Both the position numbers and the translations under genes were made by a program. A stretch of 64,000 bases of DNA from Candidatus Latescibacterota bacterium (GTDB lineage Bacteria > Latescibacterota > UBA2968). Below, one piece after another: positions 7,363 to 15,075 of this stretch (positions are counted from its first letter, which is position 1; each line of letters begins with the position of its first letter). The notes under the pieces were generated by a model. It was not told the DNA's origin. It saw only the letters and a program-made list of their open reading frames with translations, and made no database searches. The DNA is taken from contig JAJDYX010000003.1 of assembly GCA_022824945.1 (NCBI GenBank), positions 1 through 64,000 on the forward strand, read 5' to 3'.

Positions 7363-10300
7363 GGATAATTGTTCGGCGGGTTTGCGTCTGGTTCGCAGAT
7401 CGACAAAGTCGATGACGGCTTCGGGTATGTCGGCTACAAAGCGCGATATTTCGGGTGCGATGCGTTCGCCAAATCGCCTGCGGCTTCGAGCGCGGGTCAA
7501 AATTACTTCGTCTTGTCCGCGGGTTATGCCGACAAAAAATAGGCGTTTCTCTTCTTCGATATCCGCTTCGGCATGGGGTATCAATCCTTCCTCAACTCCG
7601 CTGATAAATACTACGGGGAATTCCAGGCCCTTAGACGCATGTAAAGTCATGAGTGTGACGGCTTCGGGACGCGCAATTTTTCCACGACGCACAAAATCGC
7701 CATCCTGTCCCAGAGTGATGATTTCCAATAGCTCTGCGATGGAATCCACGCCTTGAGCCAATAGGCCCAATCGCTCGAGGTCGATATCGTCTGATGTCGC
7801 AAATTCTTCTGCCCACTTTGCTATGCGTTCGGAGGGTGATAGGTGGGATGTTTCATTGCGGAAGCGATTTATAGCTTCCATCACGGCGTCCAATTTTTCC
7901 TGTGCAATGTCTGATAGTGCGTTGTTTTGAATTTGCTGGCGTATTGATGCGCGGGCTTCTCTGCCGGGGTCAAATGCGGGGATGGAGAGCAGGTCAATTA
8001 TATCCCTGGTGGTTGGGGTGCTGGAAATGTCATCTCTTTGGACGCACTTAAAAAACGATAGTGCGTGCTGTACCGAGGCCGCATCCAGATAATTTTTCTG
8101 GCCGACGACGCGGTAAGGGATCCCGGCTTGTAAGAAACACGTTTCCAGGGCGTCTGCCTGGCGTCCGGTGCGGAATAAGACGGCGAAGTCGTCCAGGCTG
8201 CGTTTGCCTTCTTCGTTGGCTTGTAATAGGTCTGCGCCGCCGACCATTCGGGAGATTTCTTCTACGATGGCGATGCCTTCGCCTGTTTCGCCGGGTGTGG
8301 ATAAGGCTCTTAGATTTGGTCCGTTTTCTCGCACGGGATCATACGATCGCCCGCCAAGCAGGCTGGATGCTGCGGAGATAATCTGAGGTGTGGAGCGAAA
8401 TGTGTGTTGTAAGATGACTTCGTTTGTTTCGGGAAAGTCCGTTTTTAACTGTGCAAAATATCCCGCGCTCGCGCCTCGAAAACCGTAGATTGCCTGATCG
8501 GGGTCGCCGATGACAAAGAGGCCCGAGCCATTCCCGGCCAATTTTTGGACCAGTGCGTATTGTACGGCATTGACGTCCTGAAATTCATCGACGAGTACAT
8601 GGGAAAAACGCGCTTGCACTGTCCGCAGAATATCGCCGCAGAGTACGTCGTGGAGGATGAGCAAGATGTCGTCAAAGTCCATCAGGCCATAAGTGGTGAG
8701 GCGATGTTGATAATTTGTGTAAATGGTTTGGAGTTCGGTGTCGGTGATGTCGGATATTGCATGTCCCTGGGCTTTGCATAGCGAGATCTGGGAGAGTGCG
8801 TCATCGACCGGTATTTCGGTGTCGATATCGGCGATTACTTCTTGCAAGACGGCACGGGCTTCTCCGCGGTCGGCAATTGCGTCCAGTCGCTCGGGGGCGT
8901 GTTCTCGCAAGAGGTCCAGTGATAGGCGATGGAATGTGCCTACGCGCATGGGGACCAGTTCTTCGCCTCCAGAGGATAGGGATACAATCCGTTCCCACAT
9001 TTCAGTTGCGGCGCGGTTGGTAAATGTTACGGCCATGACAGAGGCTGGGGATACGCCGCGATTTTGGATCAAGTCGATTACGCGATGGGTGAGTACCCGG
9101 GTTTTTCCGGTGCCGGGTCCCGCGGTTACGATGACGGGACCTTTGTCCATGGTTACGGCTGTTTGCTGGTGGGAAGTGAGAAGTGGGAAGTGAGAAGTGG
9201 GAAGTGGGACGGGAGAATCTTTGACTATCGCGGTTTCTGTGCTCTTGTGCTGGCTCGGGTTCTCTTCTGCCTCCTTTGAAGGCTCCGCGGCTGGTATGTG
9301 AAATAGCGATTCCTGTCCGCTCAGGCGTGCGCGGTCTTCGTCGGAGAAGACTTGAATTTTTCCGTACACGCCATCGTATCCCGGGTCTATGTGAACTTCT
9401 CCTTCGCGCATGCGTCGGATGCCTTCGGCGATGAGGGGGTCTCCGGTTTTTGCGATTTCTTCGATGGGCAGTTGGCGTAAGATTTTTAGTTCTGCTCCGT
9501 GTGTTGCGAGCATTTGTTCGTACACAGTTTGTACGCGTTTGCTGGTGGGCCCCACCTGGAGGACCGAGCCGATGATTTCTGGCAGTGGGATCAGATTTTC
9601 AAAGGGCATTGCCACTTCGGGACGGTCGCCTTCTGCGCGGTCTGCGAGTTTTTCAACGCGGTGGAGTACGCCAACGGTCAATTTGCGATTACATACCGGG
9701 CAGATCCCGTCTGCGTCGAGGGTTTGTGCGGGTTTCCAGCATATATCGCATTTTCGATGTCCGTCGAAGTGATATTTGCCTTCTTCGGGATAAAATTCCA
9801 GGGTGCCCGTGAACCGCGTTGGATCGCGGTCTTTTAATGCGTTATACATTCCGCGGAAGGATAATTCGGTGTTAAAGCAGGTGGCTTCGCGGGCGAGTTT
9901 TTGCGGGGAATGTGCATCGGAGTTGGAGACGATTGCGTAGTTGTCCAGCATGGATAGGCGCCAGTTCATCGGTGGGTCGGAAGACAGGCCGGTTTCTACG
10001 GCGAAGATGTGGGGTAGCATGTCTTCAAAACATTCTTCAAGGGTGTCGAATCCAGAACTCGCGCCCAGGACCGCAAAATGTGGGGTCCAGATGTGGGCGG
10101 GTATAAAGAGTACTTCGTCACACGCTTCCAGACAAATTTCCACCAGGTCCCGGCTGTCCAGGCCGAGGATGGGGCGTCCATCGGACTTTAGATTGCCTAT
10201 TGCGCCGAGTCGGGCATTCAAGCGTGCTACAGCGTCAAAATTTGGCATCAGGACGACGTGATGGATTTTTCTGGTTTTGTCGTTTTTTTTGTATATGAGA

Positions 10301-10584
10301 CTGATTTCGACAGAGAGTACAAATCGCATTTGTCCGCGGCAGGCTTGTGGCAATTCGGCGTCGATACCTCGCCTGAGGTCTGATCGCAATTGATATAGCC
10401 CTTCTTCGGCTGGTTCGAGTTGGTCGCGCAGTTCTTCATACCATACGGGATGGGTAAAATCTCCGGTGCCTACCACGGTTAGACCTTTGATGAGGCTCCA
10501 TCGATACAGGTTTTCTGGGTTTAAGGTTTTGCTGGTTGCGCGAGCAAAACGCGAGTGCAGGTGTACGTCGGCGATGTATTGCAT
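7354..10584 (-). CDS. EndoQ-like PHP nuclease fused to UvrD/PcrA SF1 helicase
   Basis: 1076 aa. Residues 1 to about 400 are a PHP-type endonuclease Q homologue: ADVHLHSRFARATS at the start, 'GTGDFTHP', 'VLSVEISLIYK', 'PAHIWTPHFAVLGASSGFD', 'SNSDAHSP', then a four-Cys zinc site (CDIC...CPVC near residues 277-297). A Pro/Ser/Thr linker follows (about 425-470). From about 475 it is a superfamily 1A helicase: Walker A 'TAGPGTGKTRVLTHR', motif II 'LVDEFQDVN', motif III 'GDPDQAIYGFRGA', motif V 'TLHASKGLEFPVVF', motif VI 'GITRGQDEV'. EndoQ cleaves 5' of deaminated bases or abasic sites; joining it to a helicase suggests nick-and-unwind repair in one chain. AAGGA precedes the ATG. The gene is monocistronic between convergent and divergent neighbours. 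Confidence 0.88.
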   Translation of the reverse strand: MQYIADVHLHSRFARATSKTLNPENLYRWSLIKGLTVVGTGDFTHPVWYEELRDQLEPAEEGLYQLRSDLRRGIDAELPQACRGQMRFVLSVEISLIYKKNDKTRKIHHVVLMPNFDAVARLNARLGAIGNLKSDGRPILGLDSRDLVEICLEACDEVLFIPAHIWTPHFAVLGASSGFDTLEECFEDMLPHIFAVETGLSSDPPMNWRLSMLDNYAIVSNSDAHSPQKLAREATCFNTELSFRGMYNALKDRDPTRFTGTLEFYPEEGKYHFDGHRKCDICWKPAQTLDADGICPVCNRKLTVGVLHRVEKLADRAEGDRPEVAMPFENLIPLPEIIGSVLQVGPTSKRVQTVYEQMLATHGAELKILRQLPIEEIAKTGDPLIAEGIRRMREGEVHIDPGYDGVYGKIQVFSDEDRARLSGQESLFHIPAAEPSKEAEENPSQHKSTETAIVKDSPVPLPTSHFPLLTSHQQTAVTMDKGPVIVTAGPGTGKTRVLTHRVIDLIQNRGVSPASVMAVTFTNRAATEMWERIVSLSSGGEELVPMRVGTFHRLSLDLLREHAPERLDAIADRGEARAVLQEVIADIDTEIPVDDALSQISLCKAQGHAISDITDTELQTIYTNYQHRLTTYGLMDFDDILLILHDVLCGDILRTVQARFSHVLVDEFQDVNAVQYALVQKLAGNGSGLFVIGDPDQAIYGFRGASAGYFAQLKTDFPETNEVILQHTFRSTPQIISAASSLLGGRSYDPVRENGPNLRALSTPGETGEGIAIVEEISRMVGGADLLQANEEGKRSLDDFAVLFRTGRQADALETCFLQAGIPYRVVGQKNYLDAASVQHALSFFKCVQRDDISSTPTTRDIIDLLSIPAFDPGREARASIRQQIQNNALSDIAQEKLDAVMEAINRFRNETSHLSPSERIAKWAEEFATSDDIDLERLGLLAQGVDSIAELLEIITLGQDGDFVRRGKIARPEAVTLMTLHASKGLEFPVVFISGVEEGLIPHAEADIEEEKRLFFVGITRGQDEVILTRARSRRRFGERIAPEISRFVADIPEAVIDFVDLRTRRKPAEQLSLF
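9171..9209. repeat. GA-rich heptamer tandem repeat inside the helicase linker
   Basis: GGGAAGT and GAGAAGT alternate five times (9171-9205) followed by a partial copy. Seven is not a multiple of three, so the repeat is read in shifting frames and encodes the linker between the EndoQ and UvrD halves (including TSHFPLLTSH). The same kind of heptamer occurs at 27551-27627. Confidence 0.7.
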
Positions 10585-10634
10585 GACAGGTCCTTGTGAA
10601 GAGTTGAGATAAGTTCAAGAAAAGTCTTGCAAGA

Positions 10635-10670
10635 AAAAACGTCAATGGGTTTTTCCATTGACGTTTTTTG
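10635..10670 (-). terminator. Bidirectional rho-independent terminator
   Basis: A perfect 15-bp inverted repeat (AAAAAACGTCAATGG at 10635-10649 and its complement at 10656-10670) with a six-base loop and T6 on both strands. It lies just past the stop of the sigma-54 regulator gene (10686) and upstream of the helicase gene start (10584), so it insulates the two minus-strand genes. Confidence 0.9.
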
Positions 10671-10685
10671 GTTCACCGTGAGGTA

Positions 10686-11600
10686 TTATTTTTGTTTGTA
10701 AGATGCCGACTTTAGACCGTACTCGGACATACGCAACTGGAAATACTGTCGGCCAATTCCGCATTGTTGCGCTGCCTGGGTTACATTGCCCTTTGTTCGC
10801 TGCAACGCTCTGTGAAGGTACTCTCGCATAAACCGGCTGTTCGCCATTTGTCTGGCTTCCTTAAATGGCAGGTCAAATACATCAACCTCTGCTTTGGATC
10901 CTCGAATGCGAGGGCGCAGGTCAGATACTCGGATAATTTTACCTTCGCTCATGACCATCAATCGGGCGACTTCGTGTTGCAATTCTCGAACATTGCCAGG
11001 CCATGCATAACGCGACATCCTTTGAATCACTTCGGGGGAAAACGCACGGGTGTATCCTTTCATATCCTGGCAAAAATGTGTGACCAGAAGTGGCAAGTCG
11101 CTCAGTCGCTTCCGCAAGGGTGGCAAATGCAGGGGTACGACATTTAAGCGGTAATAGAGATCTTCTCGGAAAGTCCCTTTTCGCACCTTTTTTCGCAAAT
11201 TGCAGTGTGTCGCAGTGATCAGGCGCACGTTGGACCGGCGCATGGATGCTTCGCCTACGCGGCGAAATTCCTGTTCCTGTACCAGGCGTAGCAATTGCAA
11301 CTGCAGGTTGGCTGGCAATTCGCCCACTTCATCGAGGAATAGTGTACCGCCTCGGGCAGATTCAACCAGTCCGGTGCGCGTTTCACTGGCGCCGGTAAAC
11401 GCACCTCGAACATGCCCAAACAATTCGCTGCGCGACATTTCAGAAGAGAGTATGCCGCAGTCAACGGTTACAAAGGGTCCCTTGTTGCGGTGGCTGATTC
11501 CATGAACATAACGGGCGAGCAATTCCTTGCCCGTGCCAGTTTCTCCACTGATGTTGACGGGCAATTCGCTATTCGCCACGCGGTACGCGCGCTTTTGCAC
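10686..11600 (-). CDS. Sigma-54-dependent activator (AAA+ and HTH), N-terminally damaged
   Basis: 304 aa from GTG. It contains Walker A GETGTGKELL, the sigma-54-contact loop GAFTGA, Walker B 'GGTLFLDEVGEL', the 'R-finger' region 'FREDLYYRLNVVP', and a C-terminal Fis-type HTH (QRTKGNVTQAAQQCGIGRQY). Homology clearly starts before the GTG: upstream codons read WPLIGQHSSLLDVQKRAYRV, the usual start of this AAA+ domain. No ATG, GTG or TTG exists in that frame before the TGA at 11679-11681. A run of eight A on the coding strand (11652-11659) sits at the break. A single-base shift there would join a longer upstream frame. As written it is truncated or frameshifted. It lies downstream of the lipoprotein of the putative RiPP operon. 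Confidence 0.7.
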   Translation of the reverse strand: MQKRAYRVANSELPVNISGETGTGKELLARYVHGISHRNKGPFVTVDCGILSSEMSRSELFGHVRGAFTGASETRTGLVESARGGTLFLDEVGELPANLQLQLLRLVQEQEFRRVGEASMRRSNVRLITATHCNLRKKVRKGTFREDLYYRLNVVPLHLPPLRKRLSDLPLLVTHFCQDMKGYTRAFSPEVIQRMSRYAWPGNVRELQHEVARLMVMSEGKIIRVSDLRPRIRGSKAEVDVFDLPFKEARQMANSRFMREYLHRALQRTKGNVTQAAQQCGIGRQYFQLRMSEYGLKSASYKQK

Positions 11601-11714
11601 GTCTAAGAGTGAGGAATGCTGTCCAATGAGCGGCCATTTATAGAGACCGGATTTTTTTTGATTGATATATTTCTCCCCTCACCAACAATCTGTCACCCAC
11701 CCAAATAGCAAAAT

Positions 11715-11757
11715 AAACGGCATCTAATAGCGTGCTCCCCATTTGGATGCCGTTTTT
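11715..11757. terminator. Inverted repeat with T-runs after the lipoprotein gene
   Basis: AAACGGCATC (11715-11724) pairs with GATGCCGTTT (11746-11755) with a 21-base loop; the plus strand continues T5 and the minus strand reads TTTATTTT. It could end the minus-strand RiPP/lipoprotein transcript, about 125 bases past its stop. It also falls inside the possible upstream coding extension of the damaged sigma-54 gene, so the two readings compete. Confidence 0.45.
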
Positions 11758-11879
11758 AAGCAAGTACTCGATAATAGTGTTCTTCAGTGCCTCTCTGTGC
11801 TGGTTTGATTTTGCTGCGCGAGGTGGTATGCTGCCCCAATGCAGAAGACGCTAATCATCCCCAAATCCCTGCTTCTAAG

Positions 11880-13046
11880 TTAGGGTGCCAAGAAAATCTC
11901 AGCTCCCAGGGATGTTCCGCCATCAATTGAGATATGATCAACAATTTGGTCTTGATGCGGATCATAAATCGTTAAACTGGAAATGGGAATTGTTCTATTA
12001 TGTATTTCACGCACATCCTTACTATGTGGCCCTACCAATAGGATGGTCTGGGATACTTTATCATACACACCATTCCAATAATTACCGACCAAGGTGCGCG
12101 TATCAATGATGCTTTTGGATCTTATGTCCAATAATATCAGGGTGGTGATACCTTCTAAAATTCCGTATTCTCGATCAAAATTTCTTGATAAAACATAGAG
12201 AATGTCATTGTCGTTATCGTATCCACCGAATGTCACAACATCTCCACCAATAGGAATACTGTTCATATTTTTAGAATCAAGATCATAGATTGAGACAGAT
12301 TTTTCTTCTTTACTGAGTGTGCTTATTAATCTGTTATCAAATGAAAAAATCGGGGGAATCGAAAATCCCCCAACAAACTCAAGTGGTATAACAGTTCGTT
12401 TTTCATCAAGTAAAAAGAGAAAGGTTTTTGTATAATCAGAATAAACGTTGAATCCTTCATTTACAGTTTCAAACCGCAGGGGAATACCTGTTAAAGCAAT
12501 CAGTCCATTTTGTGCTTCACTGGCGTTAAAAAATGCCCAACCTTCTCCGTGATTTCCGGTAATGGTAGAAACTGTCTCCACTAATTGATTGGATTGTGTG
12601 TCAATAATGTAAAGCTTTTCAGAACCTGGCGTGACATAAAGTCTTCGTCCATCATGGTTGAAATGCAAGTTGCCTTGTAAATCCGGAATAAGGTTTACAA
12701 TCTCGGGTTTGTTATCCAAATTGAGCTTAAATATCCCATTCTGATTACTCCGAAAAGTAAATGTCAACCAGATGCTTCTATCCTGGGGCGAAATAGCACA
12801 TCCTTGAATAATTTTTTCGAAAGTGATTGTGCCTGCTTGTTTCTTATTTGCAATATCAACAACAACAATTGATTTGTTTGTTGCGCCTCCGATGATTGCA
12901 AAATGATCCATTGACGACAATGGTGGTATATCACCGGAAAATAGAACACCAGAATCAATACTTTTCGAAGCACCGCAAGCAATGAACGACGCAATACAAA
13001 GTAAGCCTATAGATATTTTAGCTGTACTTGTATATTTTTTTTTCAT
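11880..13046 (-). CDS. Lipoprotein with YVTN/beta-propeller-like fold
   Basis: 388 aa. The start MKKKYTSTAKISIGLLCIAS ends in SFIACGAS, a type II signal peptide with the lipid-modified Cys near residue 24. The rest is a run of beta-rich blades with propeller-style phrases such as 'NKSIVVVDIANKKQAGTI', 'FNHDGRRLYVTPGSEKLYI', 'IDTQSNQLVETV' and 'NMNSIPIGGDVVTFG', resembling YVTN or quinoprotein-type seven-bladed propellers. AGGAAAGAG precedes the ATG. It is third in the minus-strand operon after a putative RiPP precursor and its radical SAM maturase (57-base gap), so it may be an exported partner, receptor or immunity factor for the product. That role is inference; no catalytic residues are recognisable. 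Confidence 0.7.
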   Translation of the reverse strand: MKKKYTSTAKISIGLLCIASFIACGASKSIDSGVLFSGDIPPLSSMDHFAIIGGATNKSIVVVDIANKKQAGTITFEKIIQGCAISPQDRSIWLTFTFRSNQNGIFKLNLDNKPEIVNLIPDLQGNLHFNHDGRRLYVTPGSEKLYIIDTQSNQLVETVSTITGNHGEGWAFFNASEAQNGLIALTGIPLRFETVNEGFNVYSDYTKTFLFLLDEKRTVIPLEFVGGFSIPPIFSFDNRLISTLSKEEKSVSIYDLDSKNMNSIPIGGDVVTFGGYDNDNDILYVLSRNFDREYGILEGITTLILLDIRSKSIIDTRTLVGNYWNGVYDKVSQTILLVGPHSKDVREIHNRTIPISSLTIYDPHQDQIVDHISIDGGTSLGAEIFLAP

Positions 13047-13103
13047 TTTGGACTCTTTCCTCTGAAAGAGATAAGTTGTCCATTAAAACGGGTCAAGTCT
13101 ATT

Positions 13104-14552
13104 TTATGCAGGCCTTACTTCTCTGCTTTCCAGATCATAACGCCGCTGTAACAAAGAGTCATCCGCCTCTGCAATCTCCATACACATCTCCATCGCCAGT
13201 TCATAGCGATAGCGCGTTTGTTCACAGGAAACCGGGTTGGGATACATCGGATCACCCGTTGTCGTCCGCGCATCCCAAAGACATCCACCACCACACAAGT
13301 TGCGCGCCCAGCATGTTTTGCACTCAGGACGATTATTGACATTGAACTGTGCGTCAAAATACTGCTGTTTTTCGCGATCAATACCCGCGAACACATCACC
13401 CATCTTAAACTCGGGCGCATCGGCCAAACTCGAGCAGAAATAAATCGACCCATCTGCTGCAACAGCCAGATACTGCTTACCACCGAGGCATCCATGACAG
13501 GATTTTGCCCGCGTCAGCAATTTTTGAATCCTTGGATCAAACTCTTCATCTTTACTCTCTTCACCATTTAGAATGGCTTTGAGCGCACGGCGGCTGCGCT
13601 TGTAAATCTGCTGCTTCAAAACGGGTATGTGTTCTTCTCGAATTGCATAAGGTGCATCCGGTGAAACAACAGCGGGACCAACAAGCGCGTTATCAGTACC
13701 CAGAGAACGCAACGCATCGGCAATCTGATCCTCGTCCAAGTCATAGGCTGTCATAATAGCCTGCAAATACACGCGCTCTGGTGCCTCAGCAGTCAATTTC
13801 TTCACATTCTTTGCCACAACATCATAAGTCCCAGAACCATTGTGAAACTTGCGAATGCGATCCTGTGTCTTACGTCCACCATCTATGCTGACCTTAATCT
13901 GAAACTTTTCATCAATCAAAAACTGTTTCATCTCGTCGGTCAACAACGTGCCATTGGTCACAATACCAAAACCAACCTGCACACCCAATCGCGCTGATAG
14001 GGACCTGGCAAATGGTACGAGCTTGAGTAGAAGCGGAAAGTTCAAGAGTGGCTCACCGCCAAAAAAATCAATCTGGCACCGTCCGAACACCTGAGCTTCG
14101 GTGACAATCCATCGTATCGCTTGCTCGGCAACGTCTGGTTGCATCAGCATGGCCTTACCACCGTAATCCCCACCGTGGGCAAAACAATAAGCACATTGAA
14201 TATTACACGTATGGGAAACGTGCAAGGACACCTGCAAACGATCGGTCTGCGATACGCCACAGGCTGCCACCCCTTCTATCGTCGGCACATTGGACACCAC
14301 AGGTAGTACACCATCCGAAATCAAACCTACCTGAGCCAGTTCTTCAATGGCCTGGACAATATCTTCTGCCTCGTATTGATCGGTCAGCATCTGGATAACC
14401 TGTGAAACAGACAAGCCCTCGCAACACTCTAAAATCGACTTGAAAAGGGTATCCAGCTTAAAAAACAGCCCCGTCTCAACCTGATAGGCAATCGGCTGTT
14501 TTTGATCTTCAGTTTGAAAAAGATGCATGTCACATTTCTGAATGCACAGCAT
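13104..14552 (-). CDS. Radical SAM/SPASM peptide maturase
   Basis: 482 aa. An N-terminal PqqD/RRE-like peptide-binding region (about 10-85) is followed by the radical SAM CX3CX2C motif at Cys116, Cys120 and Cys123 (CNIQCAYCFAHGGDYGG), 'FFGGEPLLNF', and 'SIDGGRKTQD'. The C-terminal SPASM domain has 'CHGCLGGKQYLAV', 'IYFCSS' and CX2CX5CX3C (CKTCWARNLCGGGC), giving two auxiliary Fe-S clusters. The 'CFAHGGDYG' phrase resembles thioether-forming peptide maturases and the QhpD/PapB branch. The start at 14552 has AAGGAG eight bases upstream and is better than the ATG eight codons later. It lies 29 bases after the 59-aa precursor. Reaction inferred: S-adenosylmethionine-dependent cross-linking of that peptide. 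Confidence 0.88.
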   Translation of the reverse strand: MLCIQKCDMHLFQTEDQKQPIAYQVETGLFFKLDTLFKSILECCEGLSVSQVIQMLTDQYEAEDIVQAIEELAQVGLISDGVLPVVSNVPTIEGVAACGVSQTDRLQVSLHVSHTCNIQCAYCFAHGGDYGGKAMLMQPDVAEQAIRWIVTEAQVFGRCQIDFFGGEPLLNFPLLLKLVPFARSLSARLGVQVGFGIVTNGTLLTDEMKQFLIDEKFQIKVSIDGGRKTQDRIRKFHNGSGTYDVVAKNVKKLTAEAPERVYLQAIMTAYDLDEDQIADALRSLGTDNALVGPAVVSPDAPYAIREEHIPVLKQQIYKRSRRALKAILNGEESKDEEFDPRIQKLLTRAKSCHGCLGGKQYLAVAADGSIYFCSSLADAPEFKMGDVFAGIDREKQQYFDAQFNVNNRPECKTCWARNLCGGGCLWDARTTTGDPMYPNPVSCEQTRYRYELAMEMCMEIAEADDSLLQRRYDLESREVRPA

Positions 14553-14581
14553 AGCACGTACTCCTTAGAACAGATGATGAT

Positions 14582-14761
14582 TCACTCAGACTGATCAAAA
14601 TTGTCCCAATCGTCATCATCATCGGGAAAAGGTAGAGGGGGAACACTAACAGGAAACGGGCGACAGCTAACTTCAAAACTATTCGTCGTCCAATATGTAC
14701 AAATACCACCCTCTGTATCCATCGATCCATTGATCAAAGTCAACTTGCGTCGTGTTGCCAT
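14582..14761 (-). CDS. Putative RiPP precursor peptide (59 aa)
   Basis: ATG at 14761 is preceded by AAAGGAGG with ideal spacing. The 59-residue product begins MATRRKLTLINGSMDTEGGI, a basic leader-like part. It then has Cys21 and Cys33 around an aromatic stretch (TYWTTNSFEVS) and a Pro-rich segment (RPFPVSVPPLPFP). It ends in five Asp followed by WDNFDQSE. It is the first gene of an operon with a radical SAM/SPASM enzyme 29 bases downstream, driven by a sigma-54 promoter. Possible modification sites are the two Cys (thioether to an acceptor residue) or the aromatic-x-x triads WDN and FDQ, which have the shape of triceptide cyclophane motifs. Both are inference. A longer upstream in-frame reading exists but has no RBS and crosses the promoter. 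Confidence 0.72.
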   Translation of the reverse strand: MATRRKLTLINGSMDTEGGICTYWTTNSFEVSCRPFPVSVPPLPFPDDDDDWDNFDQSE

Positions 14762-14815
14762 GTTATCCTCCTTTAATGGAAAAATCCTGTGCCATAACGG
14801 TTTGCCCTTTTTATA

Positions 14816-14832
14816 GTGCAAGATCCGTGCCA
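14816..14832 (-). promoter_or_regulatory. Sigma-54 (RpoN) promoter of the putative RiPP operon
   Basis: Minus strand reads TGGCACGGATCTTGCAC: the -24 GG and -12 GC are separated by exactly ten bases, and TGGCAC-N5-TTGCA matches the consensus nearly perfectly. Expected transcription start is near 14806, giving a leader of about 45 nt before the precursor ATG at 14761. Confidence 0.88.
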
Positions 14833-14848
14833 AAAATCGTCTCAGTAT

Positions 14849-14880
14849 AAAAAAAAGCACTTGAATGTGCTCAAGTGCTT
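14849..14880 (-). terminator. Rho-independent terminator of the kinase/sigma-54 regulator gene
   Basis: On the minus strand, AAGCACTTGA pairs with TCAAGTGCTT (14880-14871 with 14864-14855) around a six-base loop and is followed by T8 (14856-14849). It ends transcription from the giant regulator gene just before the sigma-54 promoter, so the RiPP operon depends on its own promoter. Confidence 0.9.
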
Positions 14881-14938
14881 GAAAAACAAAGAGATAAAAT
14901 TTAAGAATGATTTGTGCTAAATCTGAGAGATTCTGGCA

Positions 14939-14964
14939 CAGGTGCATACAGTTGTATGCACCTG
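14939..14964. promoter_or_regulatory. 26-bp perfect palindrome (activator site 1)
   Basis: CAGGTGCATACA, a GT centre, then the exact complement TGTATGCACCTG. The centre is about 120 bp upstream of the sigma-54 -24 element, a normal distance for an enhancer-binding activator site. Confidence 0.8.
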
Positions 14965-15021
14965 TAATCGCTTATTTTAAAGAAAATCAACATAATTGTC
15001 TGAATTATATAAGGATAGATA

Positions 15022-15067
15022 GGTGCATACAGTTGGATGCACTACTGCATACAGTTGTATGCACCTG
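15022..15067. promoter_or_regulatory. Two further copies of the TGCATACA palindrome (sites 2 and 3)
   Basis: GGTGCATACAGTTGGATGCAC (shown in two parts: GGTGCATACAG at 15022-15032 and TTGGATGCAC at 15033-15042) has one mismatch. TGCATACAGT at 15046 followed by TGTATGCACCTG (to 15067) is an exact core. The two centres are 22 bp apart, two helical turns, so bound dimers would lie on one face of the DNA. They begin nine bases past the stop of the regulator gene and 190-240 bp upstream of the sigma-54 promoter. Confidence 0.78.
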
Positions 15068-15075
15068 TTCAACGT

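Noticed and set aside
9171..9209. Repeat in the helicase gene considered as sequencing artefact
   Set aside because: The same heptamer type occurs independently at 27551-27627 and the reading frame is intact through it.
14762..14947. Longer N-terminus (121 aa) for the precursor peptide
   Set aside because: It would run through the terminator and sigma-54 promoter and lacks an RBS; AAAGGAGG clearly marks the ATG at 14761.
14939..15067. Palindromes considered as a CRISPR array or IS ends
   Set aside because: Only three copies, unequal spacing (81 and 22 bp), no spacers or cas genes, and location at enhancer distance from a sigma-54 promoter fits operator sites better.
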